Below are positions 48,463 to 60,026 of a DNA stretch of 64,000 bases, in pieces. Where the stretch lies: positions 5,580,001-5,644,000 of the forward strand of contig JBHGNT010000009.1 of assembly GCA_043228905.1 (NCBI GenBank), read 5' to 3'. The position numbers and the translations under genes are program-made. Positions within the stretch are counted from its first letter, which is position 1. The number at the start of each line of letters is the position of its first letter. The notes beneath the pieces were generated by a model that saw only the letters and a program-made list of their open reading frames with translations, ran no database searches and had not been told where the DNA came from. This DNA comes from Azolla caroliniana. Lineage: Eukaryota; Polypodiophyta.

Positions 48463-49322
48463 GTTGCACACTATGTGGAAATTATATTTTTGTCCCTCTG
48501 GATAGAAAATGGAGTGCTCGGTGAGAAACGGAAGAAAACGGCATACCGGCAAGGAGGAAAACCGGCATACCGGCAAGGAGGAAAACGGCATACCGTCAAG
48601 GAGGAAAACGGCATACCGAAAAGGAGGAAAACGGCATACCGGCAAGGAGGAAAACGGCATACCGGCAAATGTAAAAAGAAAGAGACATAAATGTAAAAAG
48701 AAAGGAAATACTCACTACTGCGCAGGGCGTGATTCGAACTCTGCACCTCCACGTTGACAAACCCCAACCTTACCATTACATTAACTTATCTTAAGTGTTT
48801 TAAATATAGATTTAATACGTATAAGACCTTTATTTATGCATACCTTTATTAAAAGGTAAATCGTGTATTTTTTTAATATATGAAAAAGAAAAACACGAGA
48901 CACTAAAAATAACTCATGCACATCTAGCGTGCATGAGCCCTATACTTAGGAAATAAAAAAGCATCACATGCACATTTAGTGACATGAACACTTTTTGTAA
49001 AAAAAAAGCATGAAGCCATGCTTAGCTCTTCCTCCCTTATATAAGGAGGAGAGAAATATGTAAAGGGTTGTTGATTTTTTTGGATTAAGAATTAATCAAT
49101 ACAAAAATTATTCGTGGGATTCACGATTTATACGTCTACTTCTCTCTTAACACCCTAAGTACCAATTAATATAGTATACTCGTGTGATTCACGAGTTTCT
49201 TATCTTTCTCTTTGCTATTTACTCATAATTAATCTCTATCTCACGAACTTTTTTCTCCTAGTCCAAGACCTCTGTGGTTCCCACCCGACTCACGCAACGA
49301 TCCGGAGCCGAAAGGCACGACA
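48450..49322 (+). repeat. 3' LTR of element C
   Basis: 873 bp. Identical to the 5' LTR as far as I can read, except that the 23-bp minisatellite (48531-48669) has six units instead of three and one A-run has nine instead of ten bases. Confidence 0.96.
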
Positions 49323-49334
49323 ACGCGAACGTGT

Positions 49335-49838
49335 TAATTTAAATATATGATACATGCATAGGACAAGATTCAAACGTTGTACCTCCATGTAAACAAAACT
49401 CAAACATTACCATTGTTCTAACATATCATAAGTGACCTAAATATAGGAACCCATACACATTTAGAGTGCGTAAAAACTTTATTTAGAAGAAAAACGCAAA
49501 CAAAGAAAATGTTACTATATTTAAATTAAAAGCATGGTAGGAAAAGCTATTTAGGGACATCTAGTGTGCATGAACACTTTAGAAAAGCATTATGCTATGT
49601 CTGGCCTCTTCCATCACTATATAAGGAAGAGCGAAAGATGGATATTGTTGTTTTTTATACAGGTTGATTAATATATTATATTCGTGAGATTCATGAATTT
49701 GCCATCTATTTCTCTCTTGCAATCTAAATTCATATTCTTTCCTAAGCATTAATTAATACACTATACTCGTGGGATTCACGAGTTTCATATCTTTTTTTCT
49801 TATAATCTATTCATATTCATAACTAAACTCGTCTCAAA
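49335..49838 (+). repeat. 3' LTR of element B, right piece (truncated)
   Basis: Resumes the LTR at the T2 right edge and aligns with the 5' LTR up to AACTCGTCTCAAA, about 80 bp before the expected end. There it is replaced by T2-type sequence. The hairpin CTCGTG-GGATT-CACGAG is present near 49767. Confidence 0.88.
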
Positions 49839-50429
49839 AGTTGGATGTTTATGGATGACAATGATAGACATAATAAAAGAGATATTATGAAGTCTAGAAG
49901 ATATCTCAGACTGAAGGTGAACAAGATTTAGTGCAAACAATTTGGAGATACCATTTGGTCAAGACAATGATTTGATTGGTACATTTGAAAATGATGAGGA
50001 GGACTCCCAATTGTATATTAGCTATAGTAGTGATTCTCATGAAAGGAATGATGATAGTGATGCAAATAACTCCTAAATGTATTTTTTGTGCAACGATATG
50101 TAACAAATTTAGACAACATTTTATCGAATGAAATAAAAAAGTTGATTATTTTGAAACCTTTCGCTTATGATTTCATTAGGATCTAAAATACTAGTAGTTG
50201 TAATTTCTCCTTAAAAATACACAAAGTTACTTTTCGTATTTGGCCAAAATTTAGCATTTTTCAATTTTACCAAATGGTGAAAATTTAGCTTTTTCATCAA
50301 GTTTTCGAGAACATGTAACACTGGTATCAAGGTGTTTTGTGAAATGGCCAAAAAAGCCCCAAAATCAGACGGAATATTCCTTATCCTTCCATTTGTGCGC
50401 AATCCTTCCACTTGTGAACGTGAACGTGT
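49839..50429. mobile_element. Second T2-family copy, one end only, inverted
   Basis: Its right end reads ATCCTTCCACTTGTGAACGT, then GAACGTGT, the complement of the T2 left end. The whole 590 bp matches T2 40130-40713 in inverted orientation. It carries a plus-strand coding-like tail, TFENDEEDSQLYISYSSDSH, ending in TAA near 50075, perhaps the C-terminus of a transposase. The left part is missing where it meets the truncated LTR of B. TA follows the right end. Confidence 0.82.
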
Positions 50430-50431
50430 TA

Positions 50432-51446
50432 TATCTGGTGGGCACAAAAGACCATGGCATCCTATTCGGCCTGAACGATACCTCAGGCGTAGTCAGTTAT
50501 ACAAACTCAGACTTTGCTAGCTGTGTGTACAGCCGAAAATCAACAACCAGATACTACTTCAAATTCGGCAATGGAGCAATTTTGTGGAGATCGAAACTTC
50601 AAGAGTGCAATGCCATACCAACAATTGAGGCTGAATACATAGCCGCGTCCGATGTGGCAAAACTGGCTTTATGGTTCGGTCGGCTAGCACACACGTTTCG
50701 ACATGTCGACTTACACTTGGTTCCAGTTGTCTATAGCAACAGTCAGGGTGTTGTTGCTCTCTTGAAAAATCCGATTCATCACAATGCCTCCATGCACATC
50801 GACGTTCGATATCACTTTGTTCGGGATTGCGTCATTTTAGGGAAAATCGGCCTCAAGAAAATATCTACAATCGTTAATGTCGTAGACGGGATGACCAAGT
50901 GTCTTTCGACGGATCGATTCTAATCCCTTTGGCACCAGATGGGCATAACAAATAATCTGTTCGATTGAATCAAATATTCAGAATGGTTTTGAACAACCAT
51001 CATCAACCATTCGAAGTTCGGTCTCAATTCCTCCGACCTCTACCGATTCGGCCTTCTATTTTTCAAAGTTTACCGACTTGAACTAAAATCCGATTTGTTC
51101 GAAAACTTTGTACAAATCTGTATCGATCACTTATATTACAGATTTTGGATGTATTCGCCCATTACGGGGGAGTGTCGAATACGGGTCTCTAATGGACGTA
51201 TTCACATTGTCCCATTTGTACACGCTAGGTTTAGGACATCTTTATAAATATTAAGAAAGGCAGTTGCCCTATGTTAGTCAGTATATAAACTGACTTTGTA
51301 ACCTAGTTAGGTTGTTCATTATCGTATATTGTGCCATTGAGAGCCTGAATAATAGAGTTCTTCTTGTGTGCTTCCTTGTGTGTCTCTCTCTCTCTCATTC
51401 TGTCCCTTGATCTTGCTTTCACATTTACACTTGGTGATCTTTCACA
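50432..51446 (+). mobile_element. Ty1/copia fragment G: RNase H end plus 3' LTR
   Basis: 50432-50923 is an open copia RNase H region (YLVGTKDHGILFGL, then SDFASCVYSRKST, TIEAEYIAASD, then CLSTDRF and stop). A 250-bp AT-rich gap, polypurine tract ACGGGGGAG and a 274-bp LTR (51173-51446; TGTCGAATACGG...CTTTCACA) with TATA box AGTATATAAACTG follow. The left part was cut off at the T2 fragment, which begins right before YLVGT. Confidence 0.9.
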
Positions 51447-51449
51447 GTT

Positions 51450-52992
51450 ATCAATAGAGGGGTTACATGATACGACACACCCAAATCAAGAAGCCAATTT
51501 TTGGATTCTTCGGTCCAATATAGAACTTCTTATTCGACCGAATTCTCGATGAATGGGATATTCAAGTCGTCCAACAAGACTTGCTGAAGAGCCGACAAAA
51601 TTGACCTCCTCCAGTCAGCTACCCTTTTGCTCCGATCTTTGAGCCTTTACATTCTTGGCCTTGAAGGCACATCATTCGGCCTTAATGTGTCTAGGTTTCT
51701 TGCAATAATTACACATTCAGCTATCCCTGGACTTGCTTCGGCTTTTGGCATTATTCGGTTGTTGGGAAGAACTTCTTCCTCGATTGTTTGGTCTGTCAAC
51801 CAAACTTCGTACTACATAGGCGTTGTTGGCCGATACGTGTATAAATGTCTTCCTCTGAGTATCTTCTGATAGAATTGAGCTCATAACCTCAGAGTACTTG
51901 ACGGGTTCAGCCAAGACATTACACATAGTAGTAACAAAAATTTCTCATGAAGGGGGGAGACTACTCATTAACATAAGAGCCTTAAACTAATCTTCAATTG
52001 TCATCCCTTGAGTCAAAATTTGGGAATTGATACTTTTTTACTTGTTAAGATGTTCCTGGACCAAGTCGGATTCTCTCATCCAAAGTTATGCCATTGCCTA
52101 ATTAGATAGATTTTAGTTGTGCCATTGCCTAACAACATTTTCCAAAATTCAAAGGTTGTCGAACACAATTGTACGATGTAAGAAACTGATTCGAATAAGT
52201 GCATCCAAATGGTGGTGCACACTATTGGATCTAGCTTTGTCCATTCATTCGGCTTGTACTCTTCTAGAGGCTTCTCATTCTCGCTTAGGTTGATTTGACC
52301 CTTCATGATCAGATAATCTTGTATTTGCTCCTTCCAGAAATCAAAGTTCGATCCTTTGAACTTCCTAAGACTCATCTTTGATGAGCCGATGTAGACGCCA
52401 TTTCTGATTTGAGCCAACTGGTCGAGAAGTTTTTTCTAGGGTGGATACAATCGGTAAGAGGAGTGCAACCAACTAGTTGAATTAGACAAGAACTGAGTTG
52501 GTTGGTCGGCTTGTCCTGCCCAAAGTGGCTATGGTCGAGAGCGGAGTAGAGCCAATTGGTCTTTCCAAAATGGTTCCTACTCGAGTTGAGCACAGACTGT
52601 GCCGATTGGGTTGTTGAGCCTACTGGGAGTGGCTTGGAGGGGTAGAGCCGATTGGTTTGCCCAAATGTCGCCTAGCCAAATTGAGCACAGATTTAGTTGA
52701 TTGATTGAGGATTTCACTTTGAGTGGCTAGGACCAAGGAAGAGGGTACAACCAACTTGCCTTTCTAAGGTGTGGTCTAGTAGGATACAATGCAAATCAAC
52801 AAAGTGCCAATTCTTCTCACAGAATGTAAATCCGTAGTTGCCGATCGAAAGATTTCTGTCCAACAAAAATCTTGGAAAGTCTCTTCAATATGTTTTCAAA
52901 AATCTTAAAGTCTTCAATGAACAAAACAAAAGTGCTGGAGACGGAGCTGATGACAATCGACAACGGAAAGGAACCTTGCTCTGATACCATAT
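51450..52992 (-). pseudogene. Ty1/copia fragment H, minus strand: primer site and gag
   Basis: On the minus strand a TGGTATCAGAGC primer site (about 52992-52981) is followed by a leader and by gag from 52417 (MAQIRNGVYIGSSKMSLRKF, then FDFWKEQIQDYLIMKG). The zinc knuckle CNYCKKPRHIKAEC (about 51715-51670) is intact. Stops and frameshifts break gag, and the copy ends at the LTR of G. Only a short stretch of its LTR (52993 to about 53135) remains. Confidence 0.82.
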
Positions 52993-53144
52993 GTTGGAGA
53001 TAATCACCAGTTAAGATGAACAGAAACGAGACTATTTTATGAAGAACGGGTTGATGGACAAAGTGAAACTAAGAAAACTTGGCCAGATTAATAGGAGCAA
53101 CAGAGAGAGACCGAAATACACACATAGGTAACCCATGAAGACGG

Positions 53145-54370
53145 ATAACACATGATCCTTCGTCTTCAACTATGAGACCGACAACTTTCGGCTGTGGTCG
53201 TTTATGAACATCACGAAGTACTGCGATCCAGCATGTGACTTCGTGTCCACTTGACACACATCGGTATGCACTAGCTGCAATGATGCATTCCATCTCATCG
53301 GTGGTCTTCACCAAAAGGAGGTTCGGTTTTGCTTCCGGCCAAGAAATCGGTGCACTTGTCAAGATGCACGTCTTTCACCTCTGGAATAAGGTTATCTTCG
53401 GCAACTCTTCTCATCCCCTTCTAGCTCATATGACACAGTCTCTTGTGCCACAACTCACCGGCATTGTCGGAGGCTACATTCACTTCTTCCCGACATATCC
53501 GGGTGTGCATCAGGTACAGAATGTTGATCTTCTCGGCTCGACCCATGATTAGGCTGCTTTTGCTGAATTTCATGACTCCATTCCGGATGCTACCCGTGTA
53601 GCCTTCATTATCTAGCCGACCACCTGATATCAGGTTCCGTCGAACCTCCAAAACGTGTCAGACCTCTTTCAGGAGCAATTTGCATCCAATTGATGTCGTC
53701 CACAACACATCTCCTATGCCAACAATTCGGCATGTACCTTATTCCCCATCTGGACACAACCATGATCTCCAACTGTGTAGGATGAGAAACATTTCCGGTC
53801 TCGCGTTAGGTGGAACGATGCACTGGAATTGACAACCCACGTGTCTCGTTGCCACAAGGTTTAACTCATTCTCCTCGGTTACGGTCATCTTTCGTAACTA
53901 AGGCCTTCGGGTCGGTTCCGGGTTCTCGATCCTTCCGGAGAGCTTCTTCATCTAGCAAGCTTGATTTTACCATTGCTAGGCACAACTGCTTTCCTTCCGG
54001 CCCGGCGTTGCCCAAAGTGACAAGTAGCGTCTCCCAACTGTCCGAGAGGGAACTGAGCAGGAGCAATGCAAGTACCTCGTCCGCCAGAGGTACTTCAAGC
54101 GAAGTTGTTTGGTTTATGAGCCCTTGGAATGAGTTCATGTGCTCCGCCATGTTGGATCCGTCCTAGTATCGGAGTCTCACTAACTTCCGGAATACCAAAA
54201 CCTGATTTACGGTGTTTTTACTCGCCAGTATGATGCCAATTTTCTCCCAGTGCACATGAGCATTACTTTCTTCATGTTGGGAAATCTGTCTCACTAGATG
54301 GAACCCAGTGATGAATGAAGAGGACCCGTGAGAACCGGAAACCGGAGGAGACCCGGTGAGAAGCGAAAGC
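53145..54370 (-). pseudogene. Ty1/copia fragment J, minus strand: gag, pre-integrase, integrase start
   Basis: Minus-strand reading gives the gag stretch MAEHMNSFQGLINQTTSLEV, then LLLSSLSDSWETLLVTLGN (54150 leftward). After a gap it gives pre-integrase EGYTGSIRNGVMKFSKSSL and ELWHKRLCHMS (53650-53420). The integrase start near 53300 matches copia I at 61230. It is the same family as I and keeps gag parts that I lacks. Several stops and frameshifts are present, and it ends at the LTR of H. Confidence 0.82.
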
Positions 54371-54390
54371 AAGACATATTTATAAATATG

Positions 54391-54448
54391 TCTTGAGGAA
54401 GCCTATGGAGGCTATATTTGTAAATAGCCCTAAGTTCATATAAGTATA
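54391..54448 (+). repeat. 5' LTR of copia I, left piece
   Basis: Begins about TGTCTTGAGGAAGCC and runs into CATATAAGTATA, where copia K is inserted. It continues at 60027. The exact start is uncertain because a 24-bp palindrome (54371-54394) covers it. Confidence 0.55.
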
Positions 54449-54853
54449 TGTTAAGAGACAAGCTCAACATTTGTGCGTAATACGATGCGTAACTAGTGCG
54501 TAGACTGGGTGCGTAAACTCAATACGCATAACATGGTCGTAGCGGTGCGTAAACCGCGAGGCCGTTAAAAAGATATTCCTCGTAAGGAATAGTTTTGGGA
54601 GTAAGTGTCAAGGCTCATTTATGAGCAGTCAAGTACTGTCAATACTTGTGTCAGCCCGATTGTCAGGGCTTGTATTAAAGTGCTCACTGAGCACATCCTA
54701 TGTACAGATTGAGTATTATCTTTTTGAATTAAGCTCTTGTGTTTACTCTCTCTCTATCTCTCTCGTGCGTACTGTGCAAACCTAAACTTTCCATTAAACC
54801 TGCGTTTTCTGTTGTTCGGTTCTCTATATTGCTTCCGCACGCAATTCTTTTCA
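54449..54853 (+). repeat. 5' LTR of copia K
   Basis: Starts TGTTAAGAGACAAGCTCAAC and ends ATTCTTTTCA. The primer site TGGTATCAGAGC follows at 54854-54865. Confidence 0.95.
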
Positions 54854-54936
54854 TGGTATCAGAGCGCGAGGGTTTGAGAACCTCTGCAACCGACTTTACT
54901 TGAAGGGAAACCCAACGAAGTAGAACAACAAAACCG

Positions 54937-57900
54937 ATGGACAAAGGCATGGCTAGCTCGCATCCGACGGAGAAGCTCGACAGAAACAACTACGCATCTT
55001 GGTCTTACAAGATGCACCAGTACCTGCTCGGACACGGTTACTGGAGCTATGTCGATGGAGCAAATGACACAGCACCCGATTCGACACACAAGGACTTCCC
55101 GGCGTGGGAACAATCGGCGAGCAGAGTGTTGTACTGTTTCGCGTCTTGTGTGGGCGAACAACTGTTAAGCTACGTTCGGGATGCAAAAACGCTGAAGGGT
55201 GCGTGGCAAAATCTGAGGAAGATCTTCACCGCGAGCACCACAGCCAGGAAGCTTCAGCTTCGATAGGAGTTGAGCAACCTACGGCAACACGATTTGTCGG
55301 TGGCTGACTATACCTCGAGGATTAAGGACATATGTGACTCTTTAGCTTCCATCGATGTGAACATCGAGGAAAACGAGATGGTCCAGGTCTGCCTCAGGGG
55401 GTTTGGCGTCGAAGTTTGGGGCGTTCTGAGCTGTTGCGTGTACCTGGGAGAATACGCTGTCCTTTTTCGACTTACAGTCGATGCTCCTGGTAGAGGAGAA
55501 CTACACGGGTGCGTCAATGAGCACGCACACCGACAACAAGATGTTGTACATGGAGGGAGATAGGCCCTATGGGCGTGGAGGATGAGGCGAGTCCGTATGC
55601 AATGGAGGCAGCTGACGGGATCAAGGAAGAAGGCACCAAAGTGATGCCGACAACAATTCTAGACACTCCGGAAACAGGGGGAGTTGAGGCGACGAGAACC
55701 GGCAAGGGAAATCTGCCGCGAAATGCTGGTACTGTGGCAAGAAAGGCCACAGGGAGAGCGAGTGCTGGAAAAAGTGCACCGACTCGGAGAGAACCGGGTT
55801 CGGAATAGGTTCAGAACATACCGACAAAGGAAACCGGCAGTGATTGCACTACGCCGAAGGATCCGGAAAAGCCGGAAAAGGGTCAGTCTTCGTGACGAGA
55901 CATGAGGCAAACACAATAAAGCAGACCACCCCGAAATCAGACGAGGTGTGGTACGTCGACTCCGGTGCGTCAAATCACATGACGAGCCATGAGGAGTGGT
56001 TCTCGTACCTAGAAAAACCGATGCAATCGGGAGTAGTCGCAACGGGAGACAACACTCCGCATCCGATCGCGAATGTCGGTGAAGTTCCCTTGAGCCATGT
56101 CGGGCAGAAAGGGAAACTTATGAACGTGTTACACGTCCCGATGATCACGAAGAACTTGGTGTCGGTCGGACAGATCGTCGACCAAGGGATGGAGGTCCGG
56201 TTTACGCACCTCGGGTGCTTCATTGAGGAAGAAGGCCGTATTATTGCACAATGGTGCAGAGATGGGAGGATGTTCATCCTCGACTCTACTGATGGTGGCA
56301 CCGCAATGTTCGCGAAGGGACAAAAAGTCGAGTTGGACATCGACTTATGGCACAAGCGGATAGGCCACGACAACTACCAGCGGCTTCACGACCTGCAATC
56401 GAAACAGGTGGTGTTCGGATTGCCCAAATTTAGTGGCCGGAAGGCACAAATTTGTGAAGTCTACAAGCTTGGGAAGCAACACTGACTTCCCTTCCCCAAT
56501 GAGCGTAACCAGAGCCAGAACAAGCTTGACTTGATACACTCTCATGTGTGGGGGCCGGCACAAAACGTTAGTCTTGGTGGGAGCCGATATTTTGTCTCCT
56601 TCATCGACAACTACACCCGGCACACGTGGATCTACCTCATTAAGAGGAAAAGCAAAGTCTTCGAGTGTTTCCGGGACATCAAAGGGTTCGTGGAAACGGA
56701 AACAGGAAGAAAGATCAAGTGCCTGCGGTTGGATGGTGGAAAAGAATACCTTTCCGGTCAATTCAACGGTTATCTACAACAGATGGGAATTCGGCGTGAA
56801 TTCACTTGTAGATACACGCTGGAGCAAAACGGCGTGGCCGAGAGGAAAAATCAGTCAGTGGTGGAAGCGGCACCAGCAATGCTTGAGGAGAAGAGCTTGC
56901 CCAAGTTCTATTGGGCCGAGGCAGTAAGGACCGCGGTATACATCTAGAACCAGATCGGAGAAAAAGTGTCGGCGCACGAGTTATACTTCGGAACGAAGCC
57001 GAACTTGCGACACTTACGAGTTTTCGGTAGCATTGTGTATGTGCATATGCCGAAGGAGAAATGGAGGAAGTTGGACGCGAAAGCCGAGAAGTGTATCTTG
57101 GTCGGCTACTCGGACGAGCAGAAGGGTTATAAGTGTTATAACCCGCACACCAAACAAGGGCGCGTGACCCACAACGTTGTGTTTGATGAGTCCGCGTCCT
57201 GGTACTTGCACCCGACTCCGGATCTCACCTCCAATCTGAGTTCTGATGATGAGGTTAGCGAGGCCGAGATGCCTCCGGATGAGCCTGAAATCGGGACCGG
57301 CGCAGAGCGTCCGATTTCGTTTCGGTTAAGTGGACCGAATGAACGACTAAGTCGGTACGACCAATCCGATGAAGAGCCGGCGAGTAGTGGAGACTTGGCC
57401 ATGCATTCCCCGCGCAGGAAGCCAAGGAGATGGCTTACGCACAAAGAGAAAGGGAAGAAGAAGGTGTCAGATTCCAGCACGGATAAGAACAAGCCAGGCC
57501 GACGCGAGTCTGACTACGAGGGAAGCGGTGATGGGTCTTCAAGAGCGAAGTCCGTTGTGCGGTTTGGATACAATGAGTACATGGCGCATCATTATCCGTA
57601 CATGACCCGTGTAGCGGAAGTGCGTGAGCCGGAGAGCTACGCAGAAACAGCTACGGACGCGAACTGGCGCGCCGCGATGGAGGACGAGATGCACGCATTG
57701 GCGGAAAACGAGACTTGGGACCTAGTTGATACACTGACGGGTGTGAAGCCAATCGGATGTAGGTGGGTGTACAAGGTCAAGTACAACATTGACGGCTCAT
57801 TCAACCGATATAAGGCCCGGTTAGTAGCGAAAGGCTACGCGCAGAAACATGGCATCAACTACGATGAGACGTTTGCGCCAGTCGCGAAGATGACGATCGT

Positions 57901-59272
57901 CCGTGTTTTGCTCGCGGTAGCCGCGGCCAAGGGGTGGCACTTACATCAGATGGATGTAAAGAATGTGTTCCTACAAGGTGAGCTTGAGAAACAGGTGTAC
58001 ATGGTACAACCCCTTGGATTTCACTCCAGAATGAACACGTCGGTAGTGTGCCGACTGAAGAAGACCCTTTATGGACTAAAGCAAGCCCCGCGTGCCTGGA
58101 ACGCGAAGATCACGCATCGGTTGCGTCAGATGGGCTTTGCGGCGTCGAAATCGGACTCCTCACTGTTCGTTCGGAAAGGTCGACTCGGGCCGGTCAGTAT
58201 TTTACTCTATGTTGATGACTTGGTCATCACCGGCGTTGACTTAGGTGAAATCAACTGCGTGAAGCTCCAACTTGCGGCATCATTCGACATGAAGGATCTG
58301 GGGGACCTTCATTACGTCCTCGGGATCGAAGTGATCCGCACCCCCGAAGGCATACTGATCAGCCAACGTCATTACGCGCTGACTATGCTCTTCAAATTCG
58401 GGATGGCAGACTGTAAGTCCGTCTCGACTCCTCTGGATAGAACCGTCAAGCTTCGCCCCGAGTCCAGAGAGTTATGCGAGCCGACGAGGTTCCAACAGAT
58501 AGTCGGCAGCCTCATATACTTGACCATCACCCAACCCGATCTCAGTTATCCGGTCGGGGTGATCAGTCAGTTCATGGCGTGACCTACCGAGGAGCACCTT
58601 TAGTGTGCACAACGCGTACTACGGTACGTAAGTGGCACTAAGGACCGAGGACTACTATATCGGACCGGTACAGCCTCGCCGTTGGTCGGCTACACTAATC
58701 GCCGCCAATCGCCGATCCACGTCCAGATACGCGTTCTCTCCTAGGAGCGCCACGATTGCGTGGTATAGTAAGAAGCAGCCGACATGCGAAGCCATATGGT
58801 TGAAACGGCTACTTAAGGACCTGCAAGAGGAGGTGTCCGATCCGACAACGATCTACTGCAACAACCTCAGCAACATCCAACTCGCGAAGAACCCCGTTTT
58901 CCACGCACAAACCAAGCACATTGAGGCGCATTACCATTTTGTCTGTGAGCGTGTCCTTTCTGGTGAAGTCAAACTTCAGTATGTTCCGACGGATCTGCAA
59001 ACTGCCGACATCTTCACCAAGCCCCTTGACCTGGACAAGTTGCGGCAATTCTTGGGTGCGCTTGGATTGCATCACCTTGACATGCCAAACTTGAGGGGGA
59101 GCGATGTCCGGAATGACCATGAAAGGAAGCTGGAAAGGAGCGGAGAAGACAGCGACGCCGAGTCGGATGACGAATTCGATTTCGGATCGGCTGAAGAAGC
59201 CGAGGGTGGATCCGTGGAAGAGTCCGAAAGCGGGCATAAGGGGAGCAGCCGGAAGAAAGAGCCAAAGTGAAC
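54937..59272 (+). pseudogene. Copia K gag-pol relic
   Basis: Gag starts MDKGMASSHPTEKLDRNNYA, with a TAG at 55264. The zinc knuckle CWYCGKKGHRESEC (about 55727-55770) is intact. Protease is VDSGASNHM (about 55960). In the integrase, HSHVWG has His where the first catalytic Asp is usual; FIDNYTRHTW and EQNGVAERKN remain. A TAG lies near 56946. RT (57700-58582) is open with GCRWVYKVK and YVDD (about 58210). After a stop at 58582, RNase H continues with a deletion around WYSKKQPT-CEAIW that removes the STEAEY motif. It ends DIFTKPLDLDKLRQFLG plus an acidic tail of about 55 residues to TGA near 59268. Confidence 0.93.
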
Positions 59273-59610
59273 CAAGCATGGGGGAGACGACGCCATCAAG
59301 GGCGAGAAGAACGAAGACGAGTTGGAGACAGCCAACTCGGACGAGAGCGAAAACCGATCGGAAGTAGCCGAGTCGGTTCGGATGCACTCAATCAACCGAG
59401 GGCCAAGCGGAAAAGAAGGCAGCAGGAGAAACCGCAACAACAGCCAACACCGCAACAACAAGGGAGCTATGAAGGGCCGTGGGAGCAGACAAGTCAACCG
59501 GAAGGGTCGAAGCGCGCGGAGTCGAACAAGCCGAGAAACACGAGCGAGGCGTGGAGCCAGGAGAAGCCAGAGCATAGATCCTGCGGAGCAGGCGGAACCT
59601 CAAGTTGAGC
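59273..59610 (+). other. Purine-rich segment between copia K pol and the polypurine tract
   Basis: About 340 bp rich in GAA, AGC and CAA-type triplets. Several frames are open and Arg/Ser/Gln-rich (for example GRGSRQVNRKGRSARSRTS). Copia D and I have no such segment, so it is either an extension of pol or an untranslated insertion. No motif is recognised. Confidence 0.4.
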
Positions 59611-59621
59611 TTGAGGGGGAG

Positions 59622-60026
59622 TGTTGAGAGACAAGCTCAACATTTGTGCGTAATACGATGCGTAACTAGTGCGTAGACTGGGTGCGTAAACTCAGTACGC
59701 ATAACCTGGTCGTAGCGGTGCGTAAACCGTGAGGCCGTTAGAAAGATATTCCTCGTAAGGAATTGTTTTGGGAGTAAGTGTCGAGGCTCATTTATGAGCA
59801 GTCAAGTACTGTCAGTACTTGTGTCAGTCCGATTGTCAGGGCTTGTATAAAAGTGCTCACTGAGCACATCCTATGTACAGATTGAGTATTATCTTTTTGA
59901 ATTAAGCTCTTGGGTTTACTCTCTCTCTGTCTCTCCCCTGCGTACTGTGCAAACCTAAGCTTTCCATTAAACCTGCGTTTTCTGTTGTTCGGTTCTCTAT
60001 ATTGCTTCCGCACGCAACTCTTTTCA
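59622..60026 (+). repeat. 3' LTR of copia K
   Basis: 405 bp, starting TGTTGAGAGACAAGC and ending ACTCTTTTCA. It differs from the 5' LTR mainly by transitions. Confidence 0.95.

Larger units (their letters stand above)
41978..49322 (+). mobile_element. Ty3/gypsy element C, young, nearly intact (7.35 kb)
   Basis: LTRs of 805 and 873 bp differ only by three units of a 23-bp tandem repeat and one base of an A-run. The target duplication is ACGC (41974-41977 and 49323-49326), or AACGC if the last LTR base is shared. Internal order: tRNA-Trp-type primer site, gag-protease ORF, spacer with hairpin, pol ORF, polypurine tract. The only visible coding lesion is a TAG in pol at 47200. GC content is clearly higher than in the surrounding T2 and B sequence. 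It inserted into T2 after T2 had inserted in B. Confidence 0.95.
40130..49334. mobile_element. TIR transposon T2 (1.86 kb without the nested element C)
   Basis: The left end is ACACGTTCACGTTCACAAGT and continues GGAAGGAT. The right end, reverse-complemented and read through the C insertion, is ACACGTTCGCGTTCACAAGT and continues GTAAGGAT. That is a 28-bp inverted repeat with two mismatches. Flanks share TA (40128-40129 and 49335-49336), as in Tc1/mariner-type elements. TTAA with a shorter repeat is also possible here but not at the second copy. The interior carries no intact transposase. The minus strand near 40500-40720 matches a coding-like tail ending in a Ser-Asp-rich C-terminus. C sits 8 bp from the right end. 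Confidence 0.82.
33681..49838 (+). mobile_element. Ty3/gypsy element B, old copy interrupted by T2 and C
   Basis: 5' LTR at 33681-34410, primer site, gag relic, pol relic, and a 3' LTR starting at 40047. The 3' LTR is split at 40129 by T2 (which carries element C), resumes at 49335 and is cut at about 49838, where a second T2 fragment begins. The left flank is ACACATACGT. The right target duplication is lost with the LTR end. It is the same family as A and C, but every coding region is broken. Confidence 0.92.
54449..60026 (+). mobile_element. Ty1/copia element K, full length, decayed
   Basis: Two LTRs of 405 bp, target duplication GTATA (54444-54448 and 60027-60031), tRNA-Met primer site, gag-pol relic and polypurine tract TTGAGGGGGAG (59611-59621). 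The LTRs differ at about 15 positions by eye (roughly 96% identity), so K is clearly older than gypsy C. It lies in the TATA region of the copia I LTR. Confidence 0.95.

Noticed and set aside
48531-48669. The 23-bp LTR repeats as a CRISPR-like array
   Set aside because: Units are directly adjacent with no spacers and lie in a retrotransposon LTR of a plant genome.
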